A program made the translations under genes and the position numbers. DNA of 64,000 nucleotides from Nitrospirota bacterium. Lineage in GTDB: Bacteria > Nitrospirota > Thermodesulfovibrionia > Thermodesulfovibrionales > UBA9159. Each line of letters starts with the position of its first letter. Position 1 is the first letter of the stretch. Below are positions 24,578-32,548 of this stretch, one piece after another. The stretch is from positions 1 to 64,000 of the forward strand of contig JAJYIF010000001.1 of the NCBI GenBank assembly GCA_021790195.1, read 5' to 3'. The notes beneath the pieces are model-generated. The model saw only the letters and a program-made list of their open reading frames with translations, made no database searches and was not told where the DNA came from.

Positions 24578-26210
24578 TGTGCCTCCGGGGTTCTCTACCG
24601 ACGACGTAGGGCGTCAAGGGTCTTCCCTTCATAAGCTCGTTTACCACTGGATTCAAGTAGTATTCCGCAAGCCACTCGATTACAGGGACGCAAACAGCGT
24701 CACCGAAACCGAAAAGCGCCTGATTGAGCGGTGCCTTAATAATATAATTATCGGCGCCCATCAATCGGGCGCACTCTCTGGGATTGAGAAGCCTGGCAAA
24801 ATACTTCCCTTGGCCCGCCTTGAAGAGTATCTGTCTGCCGCTCCCTCCGCGGGGTGTCCGAAGACATCCGGCAACGCCGTCCGTCCGCAACTCGGCCATT
24901 GACTTGTCATTGCGAATACGCCTAAAAACAGTCCCGTATGAGTATCGCCTTCCACGGATCATCCGCTCGGCCGTTCCCCGATGCCGGGGGCTCATTTGAT
25001 TCAAAAGATAGTCGGCCCGTTCAGCGCTCCACCACTCGGGGGATGTCTCATCCCGATCATCGAGGATATCAGTAAGACAAAGCTTCCTCGTAGGCGGCTC
25101 AGGTAATGTTCTAATATTCCAATTTATCTCAGGGTTATGGAGAATATAATCTGCCAGGGCCGGAGGCCTGACTGGACTTTCATAAAAACTCAGTTGCTCC
25201 CGCACCTCGTTTGAGGGAATGCAGGATTCAAGAATACCGACAACGAAAAGCCGTTGCCTGCTTTGAGGCACAAACATGGCGGCATCCAAAATAAACGCGT
25301 CCGTAGAATAACCGAGTTTATTCAGGGCGAGTAACGCATGCCTGAAATCATTCCCTTTATGAGAGGAAAGAAACCCCGTCACATTTTCCAAAAGCACGAT
25401 TGGAGGTCTTCGGCTCTTCATATTCTCAAGCGCGCCGATAAATCCCCAAAAGGCTGAAGACTCCTTCCCGTGAAGACCTTTTCTTGCCCCGGCAAGCGAC
25501 AGGTCGTTGCAGGGAAATGAGGCGGTCGCCAGCGTAACAGAAGGGATAAGGTCGGCCTTTAGATGATGAATATCGCCGCATACGAGATGGTTGTCGGCGT
25601 CAGGGAAATGATCTCTGTACATCTCACATTTTTGAGCGTCTATATCATTTGCAAATAAGACCGTCCATCCCTTCCGTTCCAACCCGACGCGCATCAGCCC
25701 GATGCCCGCGAAGAACTCCGCCACTGTCCTATTAGGGACTATAGAACAAACATCCGATTTTGATTTCTTCTTTGAGGCTTCAAGGGTGATCCTGACGCAA
25801 GTCTCCAAATCCTTCCCGATCTGACTCTCCCAAAAGCGGATTACTCTCCAGCCTTCATCGAGGAGCTTCTTAGTATTACCAAAATCCCTGTTCACATTAC
25901 GTCTGATTTTGGTCACCCAATAATCCCTTTTGGGCGTTTCTGCAAACTGCTCCTCCAGAGATGCAAGCTTTCGTTTCTTCCATTGGCCGCCGTGCCAGAA
26001 GTCCCCGTCGATAAAGATAGCAATGCGCTCAGCAGGCAATACAATGTCGGGTTTTCCAGGTAGACCATCTCCTACATTATTATTGAGACGCAGGCCCCTG
26101 TCGGCAAGCGCCCTGCGCAGCGCAACTTCTGGCGATGTATCGGTGGAGCGTATTTTTCTCATGATGGAGGAGATATCCCGGTCGCCGTTCTTTGGAGATG
26201 TTTTCGACAT
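24561..26210 (-). CDS. Vsr-like endonuclease fused to DNA cytosine-5 methyltransferase
   Basis: 549 aa. Residues 1-135 are a Vsr (very-short-patch repair) domain: E28, catalytic D55 (KPDIVLP), IDGDFWHGG and WRVIRFWES. From about 160 on there is a full C5-cytosine methyltransferase: motif I AEFFAGIGLMRVGLE, motif IV SFPCNDLSLAG with nucleophile C234, motif VI LLENVTGF, motif VIII QSRQRLFVVG, and motifs IX-X LNPRECARLMG...FGFGDAVCVPV. The Vsr half lacks all four canonical zinc ligands (D70, G75, W77 and S129 align with C66, H71, C73 and C117 of E. coli Vsr). Probably modifies DNA for the downstream DUF4928 nuclease and nicks T:G mismatches left by 5mC deamination. Confidence 0.9.
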   Translation of the reverse strand: MSKTSPKNGDRDISSIMRKIRSTDTSPEVALRRALADRGLRLNNNVGDGLPGKPDIVLPAERIAIFIDGDFWHGGQWKKRKLASLEEQFAETPKRDYWVTKIRRNVNRDFGNTKKLLDEGWRVIRFWESQIGKDLETCVRITLEASKKKSKSDVCSIVPNRTVAEFFAGIGLMRVGLERKGWTVLFANDIDAQKCEMYRDHFPDADNHLVCGDIHHLKADLIPSVTLATASFPCNDLSLAGARKGLHGKESSAFWGFIGALENMKSRRPPIVLLENVTGFLSSHKGNDFRHALLALNKLGYSTDAFILDAAMFVPQSRQRLFVVGILESCIPSNEVREQLSFYESPVRPPALADYILHNPEINWNIRTLPEPPTRKLCLTDILDDRDETSPEWWSAERADYLLNQMSPRHRGTAERMIRGRRYSYGTVFRRIRNDKSMAELRTDGVAGCLRTPRGGSGRQILFKAGQGKYFARLLNPRECARLMGADNYIIKAPLNQALFGFGDAVCVPVIEWLAEYYLNPVVNELMKGRPLTPYVVGREPRRHSGKSA

Positions 26211-26424
26211 GGCCAGATGTAATAGATTTTACAGGATTAAGGGTCGTTATGGAAAGGGTTATTTGCGGGGACCTAAATGCTTTCAGAAATATGTCTTTGC
26301 CATGTAAATCGCGACTCTTTTTTGCCAATGGAGGGGTATGACTTCGAAACGGACAATGATTAGAAATACAGAGAAACTCTTATTATTAATTGACAGACAT
26401 CCCTCCTTTATTCCTTAATATACC

Positions 26425-28356
26425 ATGCTGAAGAAGTTCCTTTGGTCAGCCGTCTCTCTTGCCGCCGCTTTTTCTCTCGCAGTTGTCACGGGGATAATCC
26501 ATCCTCAGGAGAAGATTAACGCCCTATGGGTAGTTGTTGCTGCGGGATGCATCTTTGCGCTCTCTTATAGATTCTACGCGTCCTTTCTTACCGCAAAGGT
26601 CCTTTCCCTCGATGTCAGAAACATAACGCCCGCGAAAAGACTGACCGACGGAGTCGACTATCATCCTACCAACAGGTGGGTCCTCTTCGGCCACCACTTT
26701 GCCGCCATTGCAGGCGCCGGTCCTCTTATAGGGCCGATGCTCGCCGCGCAATTCGGCTATCTCCCAGGACTTCTCTGGATCCTTATCGGCGCAACAATGG
26801 CGGGAGCTGTCCATGACGTGGTGATTCTTGCCGCATCCGTCAGGAGAGACGGCCACTCCCTTGCAAAGATAGCGAAGGACGAGATCGGCCCGGTCGGCGG
26901 GATCGCCGCCTCTTTTGCCGTGCTTTTCATAATCATCGTGGCCCTTGCGGGTCTCGGCCTCGCCGTTGTGAACGCCCTCTCTAAGAGCCCCTGGGGCACG
27001 TTCAGCATCGCGCTCACTGTCCCGATTGCGCTTTTCATGGGTCTCTATTTATACAGGATCAGGCCGGGCAAGGTGGCCGAGGTGAGCGTAATTGGTGTGC
27101 TCTTTCTCTTTGCTTCGGTCTTCACCGGGCATTTCATCCCCGGCTCTTCACTTGAGCCTCTCTTTAGTCTGTCGAAGAACAGTCTCGTCTTTTCACTTGC
27201 CTCCTACGGCTTCATTGCATCCGTCCTTCCGGTCTGGATGCTCCTCTGTCCAAGGGATTACTTGTCCACATACATGAAGATCGGCACGATGCTCCTCCTT
27301 GCGGTCGGCGTAATCGTTATGGCCCCATCAATACAGATGCCCGCGTTGACGAGGTTTGTCCACGGCGGCGGACCCATAATACCCGGCAAACTCTTTCCCT
27401 TCATGTTCATCACTATCGCCTGCGGAGCGATCTCAGGCTTTCATTCCCTCATATCATCAGGCACGACGCCCAAAATGATTATGAGCGAGAAAGATATCCC
27501 GATTATCGGCTACGGGGCCATGATCGTCGAAGGCTTTGTTTCTGTCATGGCCCTGATCGCGGCAACGATCCTCCTCCCCGGAGATTATTTCGCCATTAAC
27601 ACAAAGCTTACATTCGACCAGATAGGCGCGCTCGGATTCCCTGTGCAAAGGATCAGGGAATTATCTTCTATTGTCGGGACTGACGTTGTGGGCCGGCCGG
27701 GCGGAGCGGTCTCCCTCGCCGTGGGCATGGCCTCGATACTATCGAGCATACCCGGGATGAAGGGACTCATGTCCTACTGGTATAACTTCGCGCTCATGTT
27801 CGAGGCCCTTTTTATTCTGACCACGGTGGACACCGGGACAAGGGTCGCGCGTTTTCTGCTGCAGGAACTCGGCAGCCACGTCTACAAACCCCTGGCAAGA
27901 AGCAGGTGGATACCGGGAATCGTGGTTACGAGTTTCATGGTCGTTGCGTCATGGGCATATCTCATTTATTCGGGGAACATATCCTCGATTTGGCCCATGT
28001 TCGGTGTGGCGAACCAGCTCCTCGCGGCGATTGCTCTCGGGGTCGGGACCACTCTTATCATAAAGGCAAGAAAGACCAAATACGCATGGACGACCTTCGT
28101 GCCTATGGCCTTTATGTTTACCACAACGTTCACCGCCTCGTGGGAGTTGATAATGATGTTCAGGGAAAAGGCGGTACATGCTGCCTCGTTTGCGGAGTCC
28201 CTGTCTTACAAGATCGACGCCTTTCTGGTTTCTCTCATGCTACTTCTTGCGGGCATCATCCTTGCAGACATCCTTCATAAATGGTACGGATATCTGGCCG
28301 GCACGCGGATGCTCGCGACAACAGAGGTCGTGGAAAAGGCCGGGGATGATCTTTGA
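26425..28356 (+). CDS. cstA: carbon starvation protein A (CstA), peptide/pyruvate transporter family
   Basis: 643 aa, about 16 hydrophobic segments, inner membrane. Family blocks: NRWVLFGHHFAAIAGAGPLIGP near residue 82, GAVHDVV, SGTTPKMI, and TVDTGTRVARFLLQE. Characterised CstA/BtsT proteins take up peptides or pyruvate. An AT-rich upstream region contains TTGACA (26392-26397) but no well-spaced -10 box or Shine-Dalgarno that I trust. Followed 48 bp later by the kinase gene. Confidence 0.93.
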   Translation: MLKKFLWSAVSLAAAFSLAVVTGIIHPQEKINALWVVVAAGCIFALSYRFYASFLTAKVLSLDVRNITPAKRLTDGVDYHPTNRWVLFGHHFAAIAGAGPLIGPMLAAQFGYLPGLLWILIGATMAGAVHDVVILAASVRRDGHSLAKIAKDEIGPVGGIAASFAVLFIIIVALAGLGLAVVNALSKSPWGTFSIALTVPIALFMGLYLYRIRPGKVAEVSVIGVLFLFASVFTGHFIPGSSLEPLFSLSKNSLVFSLASYGFIASVLPVWMLLCPRDYLSTYMKIGTMLLLAVGVIVMAPSIQMPALTRFVHGGGPIIPGKLFPFMFITIACGAISGFHSLISSGTTPKMIMSEKDIPIIGYGAMIVEGFVSVMALIAATILLPGDYFAINTKLTFDQIGALGFPVQRIRELSSIVGTDVVGRPGGAVSLAVGMASILSSIPGMKGLMSYWYNFALMFEALFILTTVDTGTRVARFLLQELGSHVYKPLARSRWIPGIVVTSFMVVASWAYLIYSGNISSIWPMFGVANQLLAAIALGVGTTLIIKARKTKYAWTTFVPMAFMFTTTFTASWELIMMFREKAVHAASFAESLSYKIDAFLVSLMLLLAGIILADILHKWYGYLAGTRMLATTEVVEKAGDDL

Positions 28357-28404
28357 TTCCGGTGTGGGAATGAAGATCGTTTGATGTTGTGATAAACTGG
28401 GTGC

Positions 28405-28938
28405 ATGGAACCGTTTGCGTTGTGGATTACGGGAATGCCCGGCAGCGGTAAGAGCACCGTTTCAGATGAGATAAAGAAGATTCACCCGGACCTGATCGTC
28501 CTCCGGATGGATGAGATAAGAAAGATAGTGACCCCTGAGCCCACCTATTCAGAGCAGGAAAGAGACATCGTCTACCGGGCCCTCGTCTATACGGCGTGGA
28601 CGCTTGTGGACAACGGCCACAGCCTCATCATCGACGCAACCGGGAATTTCAGGAAGTGGAGAGACCTGGCGAGGCAGCTTATACCAAACTACGCGGAGGT
28701 CTATCTGAAGTGTCCTCTTGAACTCTGCATGGCGCGGGAAAGGATGCGTGTCAATACTCACTGCGCGCCGAGAGACGTTTACCAGAAAGCCGGGGCGGGC
28801 TGGCCGGTCCCAGGCGTTTCGGCCCCTTACGAAGAACCGCTTAGCCCCGAACTCCTCATTGAGGTTGACAGGACATTCATACCGGAGGCCGTTCGCGAGA
28901 TAGAGGACCTGATCAAGACCCTCCGGAATGACTTATAG
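28405..28938 (+). CDS. adenylyl-sulfate kinase-like protein
   Basis: 177 aa P-loop kinase. Walker A GMPGSGKST (residues 11-19) and the C-terminal APYEEPLSPELLIEVD block fit APS kinase (CysC). The region LIIDATGNFRKWRDLARQL replaces the usual APS-binding segment and is divergent, so the substrate is uncertain; it may phosphorylate APS or a related small molecule. No ATP sulfurylase gene is nearby. Its 3' end overlaps the convergent lptD end by 6 bp. Confidence 0.65.
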   Translation: MEPFALWITGMPGSGKSTVSDEIKKIHPDLIVLRMDEIRKIVTPEPTYSEQERDIVYRALVYTAWTLVDNGHSLIIDATGNFRKWRDLARQLIPNYAEVYLKCPLELCMARERMRVNTHCAPRDVYQKAGAGWPVPGVSAPYEEPLSPELLIEVDRTFIPEAVREIEDLIKTLRNDL

Positions 28939-31023
28939 CCTCACTGTCCCGAGCCCGAGAAGATTGACGAGCACCGTAACGCTGTAATCCTTTTCTCTCT
29001 TTGTGACCACTACATCCAGACCCCAGCACTGTTTCTTGTACTTCAGCGTCGCCATAATGTCCCGCATTCCGCCCCCCTTTGCGTCATACCATGCGTTTCC
29101 CTCGAAGGCTATTTCCTGGGTGAAGGGGTAATTGACCCCAGTGGTGAAGAATAAAATATCTCCTGCCCTGTCATACCTTTCACCCGCTGATAAACTCAAT
29201 TTATTGGGAAAAGCATAGCTTATGTCCGAGTTTACGCCCTCCACTGTGCCCGTATTCACGTCATAGGACAATTGGCCCCTCAGGCCCACAGGCCTTTGAA
29301 CCGCCGCCTCCAGCAGAAGGGGGAGAAGGGACTTACCCGACCTGTAGGAATCCAGCGGCTGGGTAATCCGCACAGTCAGGAATTCGCCGTGGCTGTCCAG
29401 AAACCTGTTGAGGAGAGAAAGCTGCACCGTGGAAGTCTTTGTATAAAGCTCGGTAGAGTCGAAAAGAGGGAGGTTAGCCTGGACCGACGGGATAAATGTG
29501 TAAGACAAAGAAGGCTCGACGATGTGCACAAAAGAGGAATAGCTCTTTATCAGACGCGTATAGGCCGTGATCCCGTAATCGAGGCTCTCTCTGTGAGGCG
29601 ACTTGTCGAAACCGTCGTTCCTCGACAGGAAATAGGCGGTCTCCCTGAGTCCGAGGGACTGTGTGATCACAAAATCGCTTCCGAAGGAATGCGTGAACTT
29701 CGGGTAGACATCGAGCCTCTGTCCCCAGGGGTCTTTCTCGCGCCAGAAATCGGAAAGGCTCGAAGCGAGAGAGAATACCAACGGCCCGACGGGTCGCGGG
29801 TTCATAAAATATCCGGCCTCGGGAAGCCTCTGAGCAATGGTCGATTCGTCCACGCCGCCCTGCAGATCCACAAGATACTGGGAATTCAAGAAAAGCCTTG
29901 AGCTGTTCGTCTTGTAGGAAACCTCTCCGGTGGATTCGAGAAACCTTCCCGTCGTCATATTCAGATAGGTGAGAGGGTCAAGAAACGCCCCCTTTGTAAG
30001 GACATAGGGATTATACTCATTATAATAATCTCTTGAGTTCATGTAATTCAGACTGAGATACCCGCTGAGCCTGGCTTCACGATCCCTGTCAATAAAACCG
30101 TTGAGGTCGATAAAGTCCTCTTTGAATACCTTGTCCCTGAGATGATAGGCCCACAAGGAGCCCTTTAGCCCGTCCGGCTCTATGAACCTGTATTCGACAC
30201 CTTCGCCCACCCCTCTCTTGGCATAGAAGTCTCCAATAAGCGTCGCGTCCATGTTGTCCGAGATCGCCCAGTAGAAAGGCTGCTCCACATGAATGCCCTT
30301 TGATTTTATATAGCCGAGTCTTGGGATCAGAAAGCCGGTCTTCCTGTCCTTGCTCAGCGACGATGAGAAATAAGGCGAATACAGGACCGGCAGCCCTTCT
30401 ATGTCGAATGTGACATTCTTTGCCTTTAATCGGTCTCCGACAATCGCATTCACGTCGGAGCCTCTGAAACACCACGCCGGAAGGGGGGCATCGCATGTGG
30501 TGAATGAAGCGCTCCTGAGCTCATATTCGGTTTCGCCGGTCTTTTCTATCTCGGCGCCGGTGATATGATAGTTGTCCTTCTTTGAGTAGACCTCCGCCTC
30601 GTACAGGACGCCTGTCTTGGTCTCAAGGTTCAACTCGGCCCTCTTCGCCCTGATCCTTACCTCGGGATCTTCGTAAACGACGTTGCCCTCGGCAGTGACA
30701 TCCGAACTTACGTCATTATATGTCATCTCGTCCGCTTCGACAGTCGTTGCGTCTTTCTTTATCTTCACCTTCCCCTTGGCCGTGTAAGTATAGGTTTCGC
30801 CGTTGTATTCAAGAGTTTCGGATTCGATGGTCGTCGGCCCTGCCGCTCCCGATGAACTCTTGGCAGCTAAACCGTGATCAGCAAGCAGTGAAAAGTAAAA
30901 AGTGAAAAGCACGAACAAGAACCAGAGAATGCGGGATTTGGAGACCTTGATCTCCGGCCCTTTGCCCTTTGCCCCCGGACCTTTGACTCTTAACTCCTGA
31001 CCTTTGATGTTTTTCAGCTTCAT
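28933..31023 (-). CDS. lptD: LPS-assembly protein LptD
   Basis: 696 aa. Outer-membrane beta-barrel that inserts lipopolysaccharide. An OstA/LptA-like N-terminal domain (residues about 65-175: IESETLEYNGETYTYTAKGK, VEADEMTYND, GNVVYEDPEV) precedes the barrel. Cysteines in SFTTCDAPLPAWCFRG and KKQCWGLDVVV could form the interdomain disulfides known in E. coli. The N-terminus is odd: about 26 polar residues (NIKGQELRVKGPGAKGKG) precede the hydrophobic signal core, and both are encoded by word-repeat DNA. Its ATG overlaps the folC stop (ATGA). Confidence 0.92.
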   Translation of the reverse strand: MKLKNIKGQELRVKGPGAKGKGPEIKVSKSRILWFLFVLFTFYFSLLADHGLAAKSSSGAAGPTTIESETLEYNGETYTYTAKGKVKIKKDATTVEADEMTYNDVSSDVTAEGNVVYEDPEVRIRAKRAELNLETKTGVLYEAEVYSKKDNYHITGAEIEKTGETEYELRSASFTTCDAPLPAWCFRGSDVNAIVGDRLKAKNVTFDIEGLPVLYSPYFSSSLSKDRKTGFLIPRLGYIKSKGIHVEQPFYWAISDNMDATLIGDFYAKRGVGEGVEYRFIEPDGLKGSLWAYHLRDKVFKEDFIDLNGFIDRDREARLSGYLSLNYMNSRDYYNEYNPYVLTKGAFLDPLTYLNMTTGRFLESTGEVSYKTNSSRLFLNSQYLVDLQGGVDESTIAQRLPEAGYFMNPRPVGPLVFSLASSLSDFWREKDPWGQRLDVYPKFTHSFGSDFVITQSLGLRETAYFLSRNDGFDKSPHRESLDYGITAYTRLIKSYSSFVHIVEPSLSYTFIPSVQANLPLFDSTELYTKTSTVQLSLLNRFLDSHGEFLTVRITQPLDSYRSGKSLLPLLLEAAVQRPVGLRGQLSYDVNTGTVEGVNSDISYAFPNKLSLSAGERYDRAGDILFFTTGVNYPFTQEIAFEGNAWYDAKGGGMRDIMATLKYKKQCWGLDVVVTKREKDYSVTVLVNLLGLGTVRL
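30881..31008. repeat. word-repeat tracts inside the lptD 5' coding region
   Basis: Two short tracts. On the plus strand, 30881-30912 reads GTGAAAAGTAAAAAGTGAAAAG (here split for position: repeats of the word GTGAAAA/GTAAAAA). On the minus strand, 31008-30957 carries AGGTCAGGAGTTAAGAGTCA followed by AAAGGGC twice. Tracts of this kind are normally intergenic; here they encode the signal peptide region of LptD. Confidence 0.6.
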
Positions 31024-32423
31024 TCCCTTAACCTTGACAGAACACCCTTATCGCCGAGGCATGTCTTGGCCTCGCCTATGGTATAGAAAGAACCGGTAAT
31101 TACTGTCAGGGTCTTATGAGCGCTTCCCATGGCCTCAGCCAATCCAAGGGCCTCTTTCAACGAATGCGTTACCTCGGAAGCAAACCCCATGGCCGCGGCA
31201 TATTCACGGAGTTTTTCCGGGGAGGCCGCGCGCTCATAGCCGGGTGATGTGAAGACGATTTCAGAGGCCAAAGGCAGAAGGGGTTTCATGATCCCGGGCA
31301 TGTCCTTGTCTGCCATGATCCCGATCACAAGTACTATCTTTTCGTAATAAGGCAGAAAGTATTCTTTCATTGCGACCGCAAGGGCCTCGGAAGCCGAAGG
31401 ATTATGCGCCCCGTCAATCAATATGTCGAAACCGTATCCAGCTCCCCTCACCAACTCCATCCTCCCCGGCCATCTGGTGCCGGCAAGCCCTTCCCTGATG
31501 TGCTGATAGAAGACGGTCGTTTTGTCCTTGATAAGTTCCATGACTTTGATTGCTACCGACGCATTTTCCATCTGGTGTATGCCGCAGAGGGGAACGTAGA
31601 TATCCTCCAGCTGAGCATTTCCCTCGTAATCAAAAGCTGTCCCCCTCATATCGCTGCTTCTCATACCGGAGCTGAAATCTTCTCCGTAGACAAAAAGAGG
31701 ACTCTTCTTCCCGGATGCTGCTTCTCTTATGACGTCGAGTGCCTCGGGTTTCTGGGAAGAAGAGACAACCGGGACCCCGCCTTTTATAATCCCAGCCTTT
31801 TCTCCGGCTATCTCCTTCAGCGTCCGGCCGAGGAACTCCTTATGGTCATATCCCACGCTGGTGATTACAGAGACATCGGGCACAAGCACATTGGTGGCGT
31901 CAAGCCTTCCTCCCATGCCGGTTTCGACTACCGCCCATTCAACGCCTCTTCTCTTGAAATGGACAAACCCCATCGCAGTTACGAATTCGAAGAAGGTAGG
32001 CAAGAAGGAATGTTGGATGCCGGATGCAAAATGTTGAGTCTCAGGCAGCTGACTACTGACTGCCGTCTGCTGACTCCGGTTGACAATCTCCTTTATCTCG
32101 TTCGTCAGATCCACGACCTCCCTCTCGCTTATCTCGACATTGTCGACCCTTATTCTCTCCGTGAAGCTCACGAGGTGAGGGGAAGTGAAGAGCCCCACTT
32201 TGTATCCCGCAGTCCTCAGAACAGAGGCGATCATCGCAGAGGTAGAACCCTTGCCGTTGGTCCCGGCTACATGGACCGACTTGAAGGAGTCCTGGGGGTT
32301 GCCGAGAAGAGACAAAAGCCTTCTCGGATTATCAAGCCCGAGCTTGATTCCGAACTTTTGCAGCCCATAGAGGTAAGCTACGGCGTCGTCAAAGGAAGCT
32401 CTCTTAGTGTCTGCCGATTTCAT
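31020..32423 (-). CDS. folC: bifunctional folylpolyglutamate/dihydrofolate synthase FolC, with an in-frame insertion
   Basis: 467 aa from ATG 32423 (TTG 32438 adds 5). Adds glutamate to folates, and in many bacteria also makes dihydrofolate. P-loop GTNGKGSTSAMIASVL, the folate-loop neighbourhood TFFEFVTAMGF, VVETGMGGRLDATNVL, and C-terminal ligase domain DGAHNPSASEALAVAM. Between helix TNEIKEIVN and TFFEF lies an extra segment (RSQQTAVSSQLPETQHFASG and following) that relatives lack as far as I recall. It is encoded by word-repeat DNA (32007-32079). The insertion is in frame, so the enzyme may remain active. Confidence 0.93.
   Translation of the reverse strand: MKSADTKRASFDDAVAYLYGLQKFGIKLGLDNPRRLLSLLGNPQDSFKSVHVAGTNGKGSTSAMIASVLRTAGYKVGLFTSPHLVSFTERIRVDNVEISEREVVDLTNEIKEIVNRSQQTAVSSQLPETQHFASGIQHSFLPTFFEFVTAMGFVHFKRRGVEWAVVETGMGGRLDATNVLVPDVSVITSVGYDHKEFLGRTLKEIAGEKAGIIKGGVPVVSSSQKPEALDVIREAASGKKSPLFVYGEDFSSGMRSSDMRGTAFDYEGNAQLEDIYVPLCGIHQMENASVAIKVMELIKDKTTVFYQHIREGLAGTRWPGRMELVRGAGYGFDILIDGAHNPSASEALAVAMKEYFLPYYEKIVLVIGIMADKDMPGIMKPLLPLASEIVFTSPGYERAASPEKLREYAAAMGFASEVTHSLKEALGLAEAMGSAHKTLTVITGSFYTIGEAKTCLGDKGVLSRLRE
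32007..32079. repeat. word-repeat tract inserted in frame in folC
   Basis: On the minus strand it reads GGAGTCAGCAGACGGCAGTC, then AGTAGTCAGC, and later GCATTTTG-like and GCATCCGGCATCCAACATTC words. These near-repeats (CAGTCAG, CATCC) resemble the intergenic tract at 14998-15072, which also carries GAGTCAG and GCATTTTG. Confidence 0.65.
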
Positions 32424-32548
32424 AGTATCCAGCGTCAAGAAAGTTTAACAGAGAGGACCGGTAAATGTCATGAGAAAATGGAGGTCAGCCGGGGTAAATA
32501 ATGGGTCGTAAATATCCTATAACAACTGGAACAGAACGAAACGGAATC

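Noticed and set aside
31404-32501. 365-codon plus-strand frame opposite folC
   Set aside because: folC is well supported; the reverse frame has no recognisable motif.
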